Source of the DNA: Paenibacillus sediminis
GTDB lineage: Bacteria > Bacillota > Bacilli > Paenibacillales > Paenibacillaceae
NCBI RefSeq assembly: GCF_017873765.1
Contig: NZ_JAGGKP010000007.1
Span: 62,001 to 126,000 of the forward strand
Direction: 5' to 3'
Length of the DNA stretch: 64,000 nucleotides
Shown here: positions 8,214 to 16,785 of the stretch, piece after piece
Position numbering within the stretch: position 1 is the first letter of the stretch
How the letters are laid out: every line of letters starts with the position of its first letter
The notes under the pieces: generated by a model
What the model saw: the letters and a program-made list of their open reading frames with translations, nothing else
Databases searched by the model: none
Told to the model about the DNA's origin: nothing
Position numbers and translations under genes: made by a program

Positions 8214-8633
8214 TTACAGTTCAGCAGCCAAATAATGAAGTACACTTTCTGCAAATTGAGTAAGTACATCAGGCATTACGGCAGTTAGTGAATGAAGACT
8301 ACTCCGTTCCAGGTTATAATATTCTTGAACAAGAGGTTTACGGAAACGAACCAGTTCCATCAAACTTTCGAAAATATCGTCTCCGATCACTTTTTCCTCA
8401 TGAATAATTTCGATAATATCCTCATAACTGCTGGCATCACGCATGATAAAACCATCAATGAGATAGCTTCCTACATCTGTTACGACCTCAATAGCCAAAT
8501 GGATTGCCCGTTCCTGGGCGAAAGCGAGCAGAAGGCTTCCATCCCACTTCTCAGCCATATTTCTTAGAGCGGAGGTGATATCTGGAATCATGTTTAAGCG
8601 ACGATGAATTTGCTCCTGATTTACGTAGTACAA
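8214..8633 (-). CDS. DUF86/HepT-like protein (YutE-like), HEPN motif degenerate
   Basis: 139 residues, all-helical, matching the DUF86 family represented by B. subtilis YutE (ERAIHLAIEVVTDVGSYLIDGFI is the conserved central stretch). DUF86 proteins include HepT, the HEPN toxin of minimal-nucleotidyltransferase pairs, which needs an R-x4-H motif. Here the corresponding place reads RKPLVQEYY: Gln replaces His, so RNase activity is not expected. No MntA-type nucleotidyltransferase gene is adjacent. Likely a housekeeping descendant of the family; function unknown. Confidence 0.8.
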   Translation of the reverse strand: MYYVNQEQIHRRLNMIPDITSALRNMAEKWDGSLLLAFAQERAIHLAIEVVTDVGSYLIDGFIMRDASSYEDIIEIIHEEKVIGDDIFESLMELVRFRKPLVQEYYNLERSSLHSLTAVMPDVLTQFAESVLHYLAAEL

Positions 8634-8659
8634 GGCGATTACCCTCCTGAATATTTAGG

Positions 8660-8947
8660 TTATATATAATAATCAACGCTGACAGAACTTTCGCGTACTT
8701 CATTCATATGTTTAATCACTTCTTGGTGCACAGGATGAACTTGATACGCCTCAATATCCTCTAACGTCTCAAATACTGTAATTAAAGCGATATCATATGA
8801 ACGCCCTGAACGAACGACGTCGACTCCGACTTCAATTTGTTTCAGCCCCGAAATTTTCCCTTCCATATTACGCAAAACAGCTGCTGTTTTTTCGACGATT
8901 TCTGGTGATGGATCTTTCAACTTGAAGAAAACAATGTGCTTTATCAT
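8660..8947 (-). CDS. Dabb family protein (stress-responsive alpha/beta barrel)
   Basis: 95 residues. Starts MIKHIVFFKLKD and has the conserved core YDIALITVFETLEDIEAYQVHPVHQEV, diagnostic of the Dabb (dimeric alpha-beta barrel) family. No catalytic activity is generally known. The ribosome-binding site AAGGAGCGAAGC lies before the ATG. The gene is upstream of the DUF86-like gene in the same direction (26-base gap). Confidence 0.92.
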   Translation of the reverse strand: MIKHIVFFKLKDPSPEIVEKTAAVLRNMEGKISGLKQIEVGVDVVRSGRSYDIALITVFETLEDIEAYQVHPVHQEVIKHMNEVRESSVSVDYYI

Positions 8948-9146
8948 TTAGCTTCGCTCCTTAAATTGTAAACGCTATTCTCTGTACAAAATATAACACA
9001 CTGTTCCCTATTTGTTCAGCCTTTATCTATTAAAACAGCTAAGCTTTCCTCTTTTATGTATCTTTTGTCATATAATGGATATGACCGTAAACTTGAAACC
9101 AACCCCATAAATATTGTACGCTTTAAGAAAAAATATCGGAGGAAAT

Positions 9147-9740
9147 ATGCCAGTACAACAAGAGAAACATAACATCCAGGCGTGGTCTCTGATGAACCGT
9201 AAATATTTAGGCAAAGGTGTTCGCGTCAAACGTTTTCGTAAACCTACCCGCTGTCAAATTCGCAATCGTGTATTACTGGCCATCTTAATGGCAAACGATA
9301 TTAAACTTTCTCAGCTCGCTGAGAATCTATCAGTCTCTTCACGAAGTGTAAGTGCCTGGGTCTATGAAGGACGTCAACCCGGTAAAAAGAATAGTGAACG
9401 TGTTTGCGGTGAACTTGGATACCCTCGTCACATTTTGTTTAACGAATCCGTACTTAATAAGCAACCCATCATTTGTCAGCCCGAACCTTCTCGATTTATG
9501 AAACGAACCATTACTCGTTCACCTGTAAAAAATAAAATTTTGGCGGGACTATGTATGGTTCACGATCTATCCGTTACCGATATCGCGAATTGGATCGGCG
9601 TTCATCCGGGAACGTTCCGTAAATGGCTCCATCAAGGGATTTTGCCGTCGGCAACCTATCAGCAAAAAACCGAACAATTTTTTAGAATTCCAAGATCCAT
9701 TTTATTTGCAGACTGCATCTTGCAAAACAACGAGCATTAA
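9147..9740 (+). CDS. DNA-binding protein with two tandem HTH modules
   Basis: 197 residues from the ATG at 9147, which has GGAGG four bases upstream; the in-frame TTG at 9114 has no ribosome site. Two 69-residue repeats align without gaps: residues 35-103 and 124-192. They share 16 identities, including the HTH core (ILMANDIKLSQLAENL against LCMVHDLSVTDIANWI), W-x3-G after the recognition helix, and PRxILF near the end. Each looks like an XRE-type helix-turn-helix (residues 45-72 and 134-161). The N-terminal 34 residues are basic. Probably a transcription factor binding two half-sites as a monomer. I do not recognise a named orthologue. Intergenic DNA on the left has no clear gene. Confidence 0.75.
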   Translation: MPVQQEKHNIQAWSLMNRKYLGKGVRVKRFRKPTRCQIRNRVLLAILMANDIKLSQLAENLSVSSRSVSAWVYEGRQPGKKNSERVCGELGYPRHILFNESVLNKQPIICQPEPSRFMKRTITRSPVKNKILAGLCMVHDLSVTDIANWIGVHPGTFRKWLHQGILPSATYQQKTEQFFRIPRSILFADCILQNNEH

Positions 9741-9795
9741 ATCATAGCAAATGGATAAACTTAAAGTTATGAATTTAGACTTTGAGGTGGGATCG

Positions 9796-9990
9796 ATGAA
9801 GATAGGTAAAGATGTAGGAGCATCGCTTGGTTTTCTAGCAGGAACTACACTCGGCAGCGGAATTTCATTTCTGTACAGTATGACAGCTACGCCTACAATA
9901 ACGACTGTTTCCGTTTTTGGGGTTATTGGGACTGCTCTTGGAATAATGACTAGTATGATGTTGCAACGAAAAGCAAATGACATTTATTGA
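9796..9990 (+). CDS. Small two-helix membrane protein, 64 residues
   Basis: The ATG at 9796 is preceded by GAGGTGGGATCG; the in-frame ATG at 9751 has no ribosome site and would add 15 unusual residues. The protein has two hydrophobic segments (about residues 10-27 and 34-55) rich in Gly and Thr, and a short charged C terminus (QRKANDIY). No family recognised. It follows the tandem-HTH gene in the same direction after 55 bases and ends at a terminator, so co-transcription is plausible. Confidence 0.65.
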   Translation: MKIGKDVGASLGFLAGTTLGSGISFLYSMTATPTITTVSVFGVIGTALGIMTSMMLQRKANDIY

Positions 9991-9993
9991 ATT

Positions 9994-10038
9994 AAAGAGC
10001 CCTGATTGCAGAAAAAGCACATTATTCGGGGCTTTTTC
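9994..10038 (+). terminator. Terminator after the small membrane protein gene
   Basis: AAAGAGCCCTGA (9994-10005) pairs with TCGGGGCTTTTT (10026-10037), with two G-U pairs. The right arm supplies a T run. Confidence 0.75.
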
Positions 10039-10052
10039 ATACTGTAAATTCA

Positions 10053-10081
10053 TTGACACCTCTAAGCAATTTTGATAAATT
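10053..10081 (+). promoter_or_regulatory. Candidate sigma-A promoter of tRNA-Ala
   Basis: TTGACA (10053-10058), 17-base spacer, then TAAATT (10076-10081), a 4/6 match to TATAAT. It would start transcription about 40 bases before the tRNA. Confidence 0.55.
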
Positions 10082-10129
10082 ATTAACTGTTTAAGACAAA
10101 TTCCGTTTTATAGAAAAAAATAGATAGCC

Positions 10130-10204
10130 GGGGCATTAGTTCAGTGGGAGAATGTTTCGCTGGCAGCGAAAAGGTCAGGGGTTCGAATCCCCTATGCTCC
10201 ACCA
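10130..10204 (+). tRNA. tRNA-Ala (anticodon GGC)
   Basis: A 75-base cloverleaf. Acceptor GGGGCAT (10130-10136) pairs with ATGCTCC (10194-10200) and includes the G3-U70 pair that identifies alanine tRNA. The anticodon stem is TTTCG/CGAAA with loop CTGGCAG, giving anticodon GGC (reads GCC). The T arm is AGGGG-TTCGAAT-CCCCT, and CCA is encoded at 10202-10204. It stands alone with its own promoter and terminator. Confidence 0.96.
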
Positions 10205-10226
10205 ATGAATATGCTCATAAATCATA

Positions 10227-10260
10227 AAAGACCCTGGTTGCAAGGGTCTTTGTTGTTTTT
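10227..10260 (+). terminator. Terminator after tRNA-Ala
   Basis: AAAGACCCT (10227-10235) / AGGGTCTTT (10243-10251) with a 7-base loop, followed by a T-rich tail to 10260. It lies between the tRNA and the end of nrdR and may serve both. Confidence 0.9.
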
Positions 10261-10262
10261 AT

Positions 10263-10733
10263 CTACTCATCATCAGATGTATCCTTAGAGAGCAGCGTTT
10301 TTAATTCTTTCATGAACATATTAATATCCTTAAATTGACGATACACGGATGCAAAGCGCACATAAGCTACTTCATCTAATGGATAGAGCTGTTCCATCAC
10401 ACGCTCCCCAATTTGACGGCTCTCGACTTCAGCAACTGCTGTATTGCGAAGTGATTTTTCAACTTCCGATACAATCATATCAAGCTGTTCTACAGATACG
10501 GGACGCTTCTCACAGGCACGAATTAAACCTCGCAATATTTTATCCCGGCTAAATTCCTCGCGGCTTCCATCTTTCTTAATGACGATCAGCGGGGCCTCTT
10601 CGATCATCTCGAATGTCGTAAACCGGCGATTGCACTTCTCACATTCTCTCCGGCGACGTATCGACTTGTTATCATTAGCCGGCCTTGAATCTAATACTTT
10701 AGTCCCTAGATGATCACAATACGGGCACTTCAA
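10263..10733 (-). CDS. nrdR: Transcriptional repressor NrdR of ribonucleotide reductase genes
   Basis: About 156 residues. An N-terminal zinc ribbon (CPYC at the start and CEKC near residue 34), with the highly conserved KVLDSRP and [10 protein letters not shown], is followed by an ATP-cone domain (about 47-137; [22 protein letters not shown]). NrdR senses ATP/dATP and represses nrd operons. The TTG at 10733 is preferred, because it gives the family's MKCPxC start and sits 9 bases after AAAGGAA; the GTG at 10742 is too close to that site. Position next to coaE/polA matches B. subtilis ytcG. Confidence 0.95.
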   Translation of the reverse strand: MKCPYCDHLGTKVLDSRPANDNKSIRRRRECEKCNRRFTTFEMIEEAPLIVIKKDGSREEFSRDKILRGLIRACEKRPVSVEQLDMIVSEVEKSLRNTAVAEVESRQIGERVMEQLYPLDEVAYVRFASVYRQFKDINMFMKELKTLLSKDTSDDE

Positions 10734-10825
10734 TAAGTTCACTTCCTTTTATTATCTCTCGATGAATTCCCAAGCTTCCAATAACTACACTTTAACATTT
10801 TGTAATGAAGATTATCATTCAGGCA

Positions 10826-10832
10826 CATAATA
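10826..10832 (+). promoter_or_regulatory. Candidate sigma-G type -10 element of the SASP gene
   Basis: CATAATA matches the forespore sigma-G -10 pattern CATNHTA and lies 31 bases before the SASP start. The -35 region (GTAATG about 18 bases upstream) matches weakly. SASP genes are normally sigma-G dependent. Confidence 0.45.
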
Positions 10833-10862
10833 CTTGTACCAACCACAAGGAGGTGAACAGCA

Positions 10863-11090
10863 ATGGCCCAAAACAACAACAGCTCCAACAACTTGGTTGT
10901 TAAACAAGCTTCTGGTGCACTCGAACAAATGAAGTACGAAGTTGCTCAAGAACTTGGCATTAATTTCCCACAAGACGGATACGCAGGTAACTTAACCTCT
11001 TACGAAAACGGTTCGATCGGAGGTTACATTACTAAACGTTTGGTGACCTTGGCTGAACAACAATTAGCTGGTCAATTCGTTAGCCGATAA
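10863..11090 (+). CDS. Alpha/beta-type small acid-soluble spore protein
   Basis: 75 residues. SASPs of this type coat forespore DNA, put it in the A form and protect it from UV and chemicals; they are degraded by the GPR protease at germination. Family marks are visible: ALEQMKYEVAQELGI (with the GPR cleavage context E-V-A), the conserved TSYENGSIGGYITKRLV and the N-terminal Asn/Ser-rich tail. A very strong AAGGAGGTG lies 7 bases before the ATG. Confidence 0.97.
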   Translation: MAQNNNSSNNLVVKQASGALEQMKYEVAQELGINFPQDGYAGNLTSYENGSIGGYITKRLVTLAEQQLAGQFVSR

Positions 11091-11096
11091 TCTACT

Positions 11097-11138
11097 AAGA
11101 GGAGCTGGATTGGTAAATAATCCGTCCAGCTCTTCTTT
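11097..11138. terminator. Bidirectional terminator between SASP and lytic transglycosylase genes
   Basis: GAGCTGGA (11102-11109) pairs with TCCAGCTC (11125-11132), extended by AAGAG/CTTCT ends and a T-rich tail. Confidence 0.8.
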
Positions 11139-11716
11139 CATTTCATTCCAGCACCAAACTTCTCATAAATGTCCGTATACTGATTATAATAGTAAATGAC
11201 ACGTTGTACATAGTGCCTTGTTTCCCCAATCGGTATATTCTGTACAGATTCTAAAGTGCCGTCCCAAATCCCTTTTTTCAGCCAATTGTTCACATTACCT
11301 GGCCCCGCATTATAAGCTGCGATAACGGCAACCTTGTTATTCCCGAATTGCTCTTGCAATAATGCTAGGTACCATGCCCCTATTTGAATATTGGTATCCG
11401 GCTCATCTTTTATTTGCTCCAAACTAACTTCGTGGAATTTTGCCTTCTTAACTACCCATCTTGCCGTATCCGGCATCACTTGCATAATACCCAAGGCACC
11501 CTTTTTAGATTCCTTACTTGTTTTGTAATTCGATTCCACTCGAATAATCGATGCAACAAGGAACGGATCGACATTATACTTCTGTGCATACTTTTGAATT
11601 TCTTCTTTATAATGAATAGGATAGAACAATGACATCCAATTCGAATTAAAAAACAGAACAAGCACAAAAGTGAGAAAAAGGAGCAGAAGGGTTCTTTTTT
11701 TACGCAGCAGCTTCAT
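11138..11716 (-). CDS. Lytic transglycosylase (SLT domain, membrane-anchored)
   Basis: 192 residues. A single N-terminal transmembrane helix (about 9-30) precedes a goose-lysozyme/SLT domain. The catalytic Glu lies in VESNYKT, followed by the family motifs KGALGIMQVMPDTA and AAYNAGPGNVNNWL. The enzyme cuts the beta-1,4 bond of peptidoglycan non-hydrolytically. Length matches B. subtilis YjbJ. Its ATG overlaps the end of coaE by four bases (11713-11716), so translation is probably coupled. Confidence 0.93.
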   Translation of the reverse strand: MKLLRKKRTLLLLFLTFVLVLFFNSNWMSLFYPIHYKEEIQKYAQKYNVDPFLVASIIRVESNYKTSKESKKGALGIMQVMPDTARWVVKKAKFHEVSLEQIKDEPDTNIQIGAWYLALLQEQFGNNKVAVIAAYNAGPGNVNNWLKKGIWDGTLESVQNIPIGETRHYVQRVIYYYNQYTDIYEKFGAGMK

Positions 11717-12309
11717 GACAGACCCTTACCCTGCCAAAAAAGTTCAATTTGCTTTTCTGTCTCTGCTAATCCGTGACTGTTGTCGATCACAATATCCGCT
11801 TTTTGTTTTTTCACTTCAATATCCATTTGAGCGCGAAGCCGCGCTTCCGCCTGTTCCATGGAAATCTGATCTCTTTGCATAAGCCGCTGAATTTGAATTT
11901 CCCGAGGCACATAGACGACCATAACTTCTTCAAATAGGTTTTCTAATCCCGATTCGTACAGAAGCGGAATATCCGCAACAACAAGCTTGTTCGGAAAATC
12001 CTGTTGATATTTCTCTAACCTGAAGCGGATCTCTGCCCGAATGGCAGGATGCGTAATCGCTTCAAGCGCTTTTCTCTCCTCAGGGTGTGTAAAGATATGC
12101 TCACCCAGCTTTTTACGGTTCAATGTCCCGTCTTCTTGCAATATAGCTTGTCCAAATCGCCCTACAACCGCTTCCAAGACAGGATGCCCGGGAAGCATGA
12201 CTTCACGGGCGATCGCATCTGCATCAATAAGCAAGGCGCCCCGATTAACAAGGAACGACGACACGGTACTTTTACCAGTCGCAATTCCTCCGGTCAGTCC
12301 AATATTCAT
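11713..12309 (-). CDS. coaE: Dephospho-CoA kinase
   Basis: 198 residues. Last step of coenzyme A biosynthesis: phosphorylates the 3'-OH of dephospho-CoA. The Walker A GGIATGKST is at residues 6-14 and the P-loop kinase core follows with DADAIAREV and VVADIPLLYESG. Length is normal. Its position between a transglycosylase gene and ytaF, near mutM and polA, matches B. subtilis ytaG. Confidence 0.96.
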   Translation of the reverse strand: MNIGLTGGIATGKSTVSSFLVNRGALLIDADAIAREVMLPGHPVLEAVVGRFGQAILQEDGTLNRKKLGEHIFTHPEERKALEAITHPAIRAEIRFRLEKYQQDFPNKLVVADIPLLYESGLENLFEEVMVVYVPREIQIQRLMQRDQISMEQAEARLRAQMDIEVKKQKADIVIDNSHGLAETEKQIELFWQGKGLS

Positions 12310-12318
12310 GTGTTCACC

Positions 12319-12990
12319 TCATAAAAGCTTAATTATTCCGATCAAGATGAGCAGAAGGGAAGGGAGAGCCGTAAACCTGCGAATCCACGTTTCTTTGGCA
12401 ACACGAAATCCCATCTTCATTCCTAGTACAATAAACATTCCGCTAAAAAGTGCAATGGTAAGCGCCGTCCATAGCGGTTGAAATCCGAGCAGTGCGACGC
12501 CAAGTCCTGCCCCGAATGCGTCAAGTGATAAAGCCATTCCAAGCCACATCGCTTCGACAGTCGAAATCGTCCCTGAACGGTCTACGTCCGCCGCTGAAGG
12601 CGTACGCAGTATTTGAATGACAAGTCCTAATTTTCTAATTTCCAGAGAGAATACGGTCTTATCATTAGATGTGCTGAATTCAGTATCCATGGTCTGCGGA
12701 TGCTCTAAACTAACCTCACGCTGCGTTAACAGTTGAAAAAGAGACCAACAGCCCATGCCAATCAATATGACAGCCCCTACACTTGATGCTGCACGCTCCG
12801 AGATGACGTTCGACAACAGAACGCCAAGCTGCATGCTGGCATAAATGATCAAGCCGGAGCAGGCAGAGATGATCAAGATCGATATAAGCGGTATTTTCAT
12901 TTTACGAAGACCATATGTAATACCAACACCAAAACTATCCAAACTGAGTGCAAAAGCAAGTGCCACTAAAGATATAATGTGCGGAAGCAC
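12319..12990 (-). CDS. ytaF: Sporulation membrane protein YtaF (MntP-like)
   Basis: 223 residues with about six hydrophobic helices in two halves. The repeated motif ALSLDSFGVGITYG (about 13-26) and ALSLDAFGAGLGVA (about 153-166) is the internal duplication typical of the MntP/YtaF fold. In B. subtilis ytaF lies between coaE and mutM, as here, and is expressed in the mother cell. Transport activity is unproven. A hydrophilic loop with an acidic stretch (residues 90-130) links the halves. Confidence 0.9.
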   Translation of the reverse strand: MLPHIISLVALAFALSLDSFGVGITYGLRKMKIPLISILIISACSGLIIYASMQLGVLLSNVISERAASSVGAVILIGMGCWSLFQLLTQREVSLEHPQTMDTEFSTSNDKTVFSLEIRKLGLVIQILRTPSAADVDRSGTISTVEAMWLGMALSLDAFGAGLGVALLGFQPLWTALTIALFSGMFIVLGMKMGFRVAKETWIRRFTALPSLLLILIGIIKLL

Positions 12991-13122
12991 AGCGCATTCC
13001 TCCCCATGTTTCGAAGCGAGAGACTCTGACAGCGTTCCATGACGCAGCTCCCGCCTATTTTTAAATGTGGTTTATTATATGGGGAATGACTAGTGCACGT
13101 GCATCCGCATTTTGTTTTGGTT

Positions 13123-13965
13123 TTAAGACTTATGCTGTTTCAATTTTTGACAAGAAGGACAGTAATGCGTACCGCGCCCTCCGACAACTGTTTTCTCGAT
13201 TAACGTATCGCATTTGGCGCAAGGTTCAGATTTTCTGCCATAAATTTGGAGCTGATGCTGGAACATGCCCATTTCACCTTGTCCATTGACATAGGATTTA
13301 ATCGAAGAGCCTCCCGCCTTCACTGCGTCGGTTAACGTAGTTATAATGGCCTGGTGGAGAGCAGCCCACTGTTTATCAGAGATTGTGTTCGCCATCTGCT
13401 CTGGATGAATGCCTGCCCTGAAAAGCGCCTCATCCACATAAATATTCCCAATCCCAACGACATATGCCTGATTGAGGAGCAACGGTTTAATTTTCACTTT
13501 CCGTTTCGACAGTACTGACTTGAACCGATCGAGCGTAAAAGATTCGTCAAGCGGCTCCATTCCCAGTTTAGCCAACGGCGGCAACGTAAATTCTTCACCA
13601 GGCTTAAACAAATGCATTGTGCCGAATTGACGGACATCTTTATATCGCAGTTCCGTACCGTCTGTAAAATGAAAAATAACGTGTGTATGCTTTTCTACAG
13701 GCTCGTCTTTACGGTATACACCGTAGCGCCCCTCCATCCGCAAATGGGACACGAGCACGAGATCATCGAGCAATATTCTTAAAAATTTCCCTCTGCGCTC
13801 CACTCGCTGAATCGTATGTCCTGCTAGTTCAAGCGCAAATTGCTGAGTGTCATCCGGCCGCTGAATAATACGTCCGAGCGACACGGTGACTGAATCTATT
13901 TGTTTACCGACAATAAGCCGGTTAAGAGTTCGTTTAACGGTCTCTACTTCCGGTAATTCCGGCAT
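13123..13965 (-). CDS. mutM: Formamidopyrimidine-DNA glycosylase (Fpg/MutM)
   Basis: 280 residues. Removes oxidised purines such as 8-oxoguanine. The N-terminal PELPEVETV carries the catalytic Pro2 and Glu3, Lys near 58 lies in the RGKFLRILL segment, and a C-terminal C4 zinc finger is visible (CAKC ... CPSC, about 244-270) with GGRGTHYCP. Typical length. It lies 51 bases downstream of polA, the same order as in B. subtilis. Confidence 0.97.
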   Translation of the reverse strand: MPELPEVETVKRTLNRLIVGKQIDSVTVSLGRIIQRPDDTQQFALELAGHTIQRVERRGKFLRILLDDLVLVSHLRMEGRYGVYRKDEPVEKHTHVIFHFTDGTELRYKDVRQFGTMHLFKPGEEFTLPPLAKLGMEPLDESFTLDRFKSVLSKRKVKIKPLLLNQAYVVGIGNIYVDEALFRAGIHPEQMANTISDKQWAALHQAIITTLTDAVKAGGSSIKSYVNGQGEMGMFQHQLQIYGRKSEPCAKCDTLIEKTVVGGRGTHYCPSCQKLKQHKS

Positions 13966-14016
13966 AATGACTTCACCTCACCTTCATTATAACGGAAATA
14001 GAGTCATTTGGGGTTA

Positions 14017-16677
14017 CTATTTGGCCTCATACCAATTTACACCATAGCTTACTTCCGCTTTCAAAGGAACAGACAGCGGCAATGCTTTTTCCATCGTCTC
14101 AGGAACTAGTTTCTTCATCGTTTCAAGCTCATCCTCCGGCACTTCGAATACCAATTCGTCATGCACTTGAAGCAGCATACGGCTCTTCAATCTATGATCC
14201 TGAAGCGCCTGATCCATTTGAATCATTGCGAGCTTAATAATGTCCGCAGCTGTACCTTGAATCGGTGTATTCATTGCTGTTCGCTCTGCAAATGACCGAA
14301 GATTAAAGTTAGAAGCATTAATATCCGGCAAATAGCGTCTGCGCTCAAGCAGCGTCTTCACATAGCCGTCTCGCTTCGCTTCCTTCACGATTTCATCCAT
14401 GTAACGTCTTACACCTTGGAACACTTCAAAGTATTGTTCTATGAAGCGTGCTGCTTCTTTCCGAGGAATATTTAAATTTTGGGAAAGACCATAATCACTA
14501 ATTCCGTATACGATACCGAAATTAACCGCTTTTGCTGAACGGCGCATATTTGCATCTACTTCTTCAGCTTTTACGCCGAATACATCCATAGCTGTCTTGG
14601 TGTGAATATCCATATCATGAAGAAACGCTTCTTTTAGCCTTTCATCATCTGAAATGTGCGCTAGAACGCGGAGTTCGATTTGTGAATAGTCAGCAGCTAA
14701 AATGTACCATCCAGGTTCAGAAGGAACGAACACTTTGCGAATTTTCCGTCCTTCCTCAAGACGAATCGGAATGTTCTGCAAATTAGGAAATTGACTGCTG
14801 AGGCGTCCTGTCGCCGCAATCGTCTGCCGATAATACGTATGCACTTTGCCGGTTTCCGGACGAATTTCTTTGAGCAAGCCTTCCACATAAGTAGACTGAA
14901 GCTTCGCTAATTGACGATACTGCAAAATAAACTGCACAATGTCGTGATACGGCGCAAGCTTCTCTAGAACCTCTGCATCGGTTGAATAGCCGGTTTTCGT
15001 TTTTTTAATGACAGGCAGTCCAAGCTTATCAAACAATATTTCACCTAATTGCTTAGGGGAATTAATATTGAATTCAGTTTCTGCAATTTCATAAATTTGC
15101 TGAACAAGTTTATCCAGCTGTTCTTCAAATTCCTTACCAAGCGCTCTAAGATCATCCTTGTGTACACTGATTCCCTGCTTCTCCATATCTGCCAAAATAC
15201 GTGAAAGAGGCATCTCCATGTCGTAGAAAAGCCGGTTCATTTCATTGCTTCGCAGCTCTTCTTCCTGCTTCGATATGATTTTGCGAAGCGCAGCAGCTTT
15301 TCGCGCCAGATGAACGGTAAGCACGTCCTCGGAAGGCACTTTGTATTTAGCTCCTTTACCGAAGACGTCTTCATCAAGCGGTAAAGAAGGCAAGCCGTAT
15401 TTTCGCGCAAGATCGCTTATTTCCTGATTTGCTTCCGTAGGATCAAGCAAATAAGCTGCGAGCTGAACGTCGAAGGATGCGCCGGCAAATGTAATTCCGT
15501 GCCAATGAAGAGCTAAATCTGTACGGTGCAAATCATATCCGCGTTTAGATATTTTGGAATCGGCGAACCATTCCGCCACTTTACGTCCGGAATCACTCTT
15601 AAGCAATTCTATTGGAATATAGAACTGCTCTTCTGGGCTGGACATAATGATACCAACGATGCTCGCTTGATGCGGATTGTCACCGTGTGTTTCCACATGG
15701 AGCACATCAATTTGAGATAGAGCTCCTTCCAGCTCATGCATATTTTGTTCAGTGACGATTTTAACGTTCAGTTCTTCTGCCGGGATGTCCTGCTCTGACA
15801 CTTCAGCCTCACCGCTCGTGACCAGTGATAGCCGTTCAAGGAGAGATTTAAACTCCAATTTACGAAGCGCTGGAACTGCGGTGTCTGCCTGAAGTCCGGA
15901 AAATTTCATATGTTCCCACGTCTGCGTTAACGGGACATCACGGTAAATCGTCGCAAGCTGCTTGCTCATCCGCGCGCTTTCTGCGTGAGTTTCAATGTTC
16001 TCCTTAAGCTTCCCTTTCAGCTCATCTGTATGAGCCAACAATTCCTCGACGGAACCATATTGATGAAGAAGTTTAAGCGCAGTCTTCTCACCCACACCAG
16101 GTACACCTGGAATATTGTCAGAAGTATCGCCCATCAGTCCTTTGAGGTCCGTAATTTGACTTGGAGTCAATCCATAACGTTCCATCACTTGCTCTGGTCC
16201 GTACATCTCGATTTCCGTAACGCCTTTTCGAGTAAGCGCAATCTTAATATGATCTGAAGCAAGCTGAAGCATATCTTTGTCACCGGTAACGACGATGACC
16301 TGACGATTCTCTTGTTCAGCAAGTTTGGTTACAGTTCCAATGATGTCATCTGCTTCATAGCCTTCAAGTTCATACTGCGCAATACCGAAAGCTTGAAGCA
16401 GCTCTTTCATAAGCGGAAATTGCTCAGAAAGCTCTGGCGGTGTCTTTTGCCGTGTACCTTTATAATCCTGGTACCCTTCGTGACGGAAAGTCACTTTCCC
16501 TGCATCGAATGCAACCAAAATGTGTGTCGGCTTCTCCTCCTCAATGAGGCGAAGCAGCATGTTCGTAAATCCGTACACTGCATTCGTATGTACCCCGCTC
16601 GAATTCGTAAGCGGCGGCATTGCAAAAAAAGCTCTGTAAATAATTCCATTTCCATCTATGAGAATAAGTTTGTCCAT
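14017..16677 (-). CDS. polA: DNA polymerase I
   Basis: 886 residues from the ATG at 16677, which has AGGTAGGTG upstream; an in-frame upstream ATG at 16722 has none. Order: 5'-3' exonuclease/FEN domain (about 1-290, LILIDGNGIIYRAFFA, GYEADDIIGT), a 3'-5' exonuclease-like domain (about 300-470) and the family A polymerase domain (about 480-886, with DYSQIELRVLAH, YGISDYGLSQ and VHDELVFEV). The DxE exonuclease motif is not intact (HVETH), so proofreading is probably absent, as in other Bacillales Pol I. Roles are gap filling and primer removal. Confidence 0.97.
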   Translation of the reverse strand: MDKLILIDGNGIIYRAFFAMPPLTNSSGVHTNAVYGFTNMLLRLIEEEKPTHILVAFDAGKVTFRHEGYQDYKGTRQKTPPELSEQFPLMKELLQAFGIAQYELEGYEADDIIGTVTKLAEQENRQVIVVTGDKDMLQLASDHIKIALTRKGVTEIEMYGPEQVMERYGLTPSQITDLKGLMGDTSDNIPGVPGVGEKTALKLLHQYGSVEELLAHTDELKGKLKENIETHAESARMSKQLATIYRDVPLTQTWEHMKFSGLQADTAVPALRKLEFKSLLERLSLVTSGEAEVSEQDIPAEELNVKIVTEQNMHELEGALSQIDVLHVETHGDNPHQASIVGIIMSSPEEQFYIPIELLKSDSGRKVAEWFADSKISKRGYDLHRTDLALHWHGITFAGASFDVQLAAYLLDPTEANQEISDLARKYGLPSLPLDEDVFGKGAKYKVPSEDVLTVHLARKAAALRKIISKQEEELRSNEMNRLFYDMEMPLSRILADMEKQGISVHKDDLRALGKEFEEQLDKLVQQIYEIAETEFNINSPKQLGEILFDKLGLPVIKKTKTGYSTDAEVLEKLAPYHDIVQFILQYRQLAKLQSTYVEGLLKEIRPETGKVHTYYRQTIAATGRLSSQFPNLQNIPIRLEEGRKIRKVFVPSEPGWYILAADYSQIELRVLAHISDDERLKEAFLHDMDIHTKTAMDVFGVKAEEVDANMRRSAKAVNFGIVYGISDYGLSQNLNIPRKEAARFIEQYFEVFQGVRRYMDEIVKEAKRDGYVKTLLERRRYLPDINASNFNLRSFAERTAMNTPIQGTAADIIKLAMIQMDQALQDHRLKSRMLLQVHDELVFEVPEDELETMKKLVPETMEKALPLSVPLKAEVSYGVNWYEAK

Positions 16678-16742
16678 TAAAGCACCTACCTTGGTCATAT
16701 TTCGCTTCTTATATGATACCACAGGCGCGTATAATATAGAAA

Positions 16743-16779
16743 AAACAAAAAGCGCTGACTTTTTCAGCGCTTTTTGTTT
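16743..16779 (-). terminator. Terminator after phoU
   Basis: AAACAAAAAGCGCTGA (16743-16758) pairs perfectly with TCAGCGCTTTTTGTTT (16764-16779) around a 5-base loop. Confidence 0.93.
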
Positions 16780-16785
16780 GATTTA

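Noticed and set aside
8214..8633. HepT/MntA toxin-antitoxin system
   Set aside because: The catalytic His is replaced and no nucleotidyltransferase gene is adjacent.
12041..12481. Plus-strand open frame opposite coaE and ytaF
   Set aside because: It covers the antisense of two well-recognised genes; composition is typical of a shadow frame.
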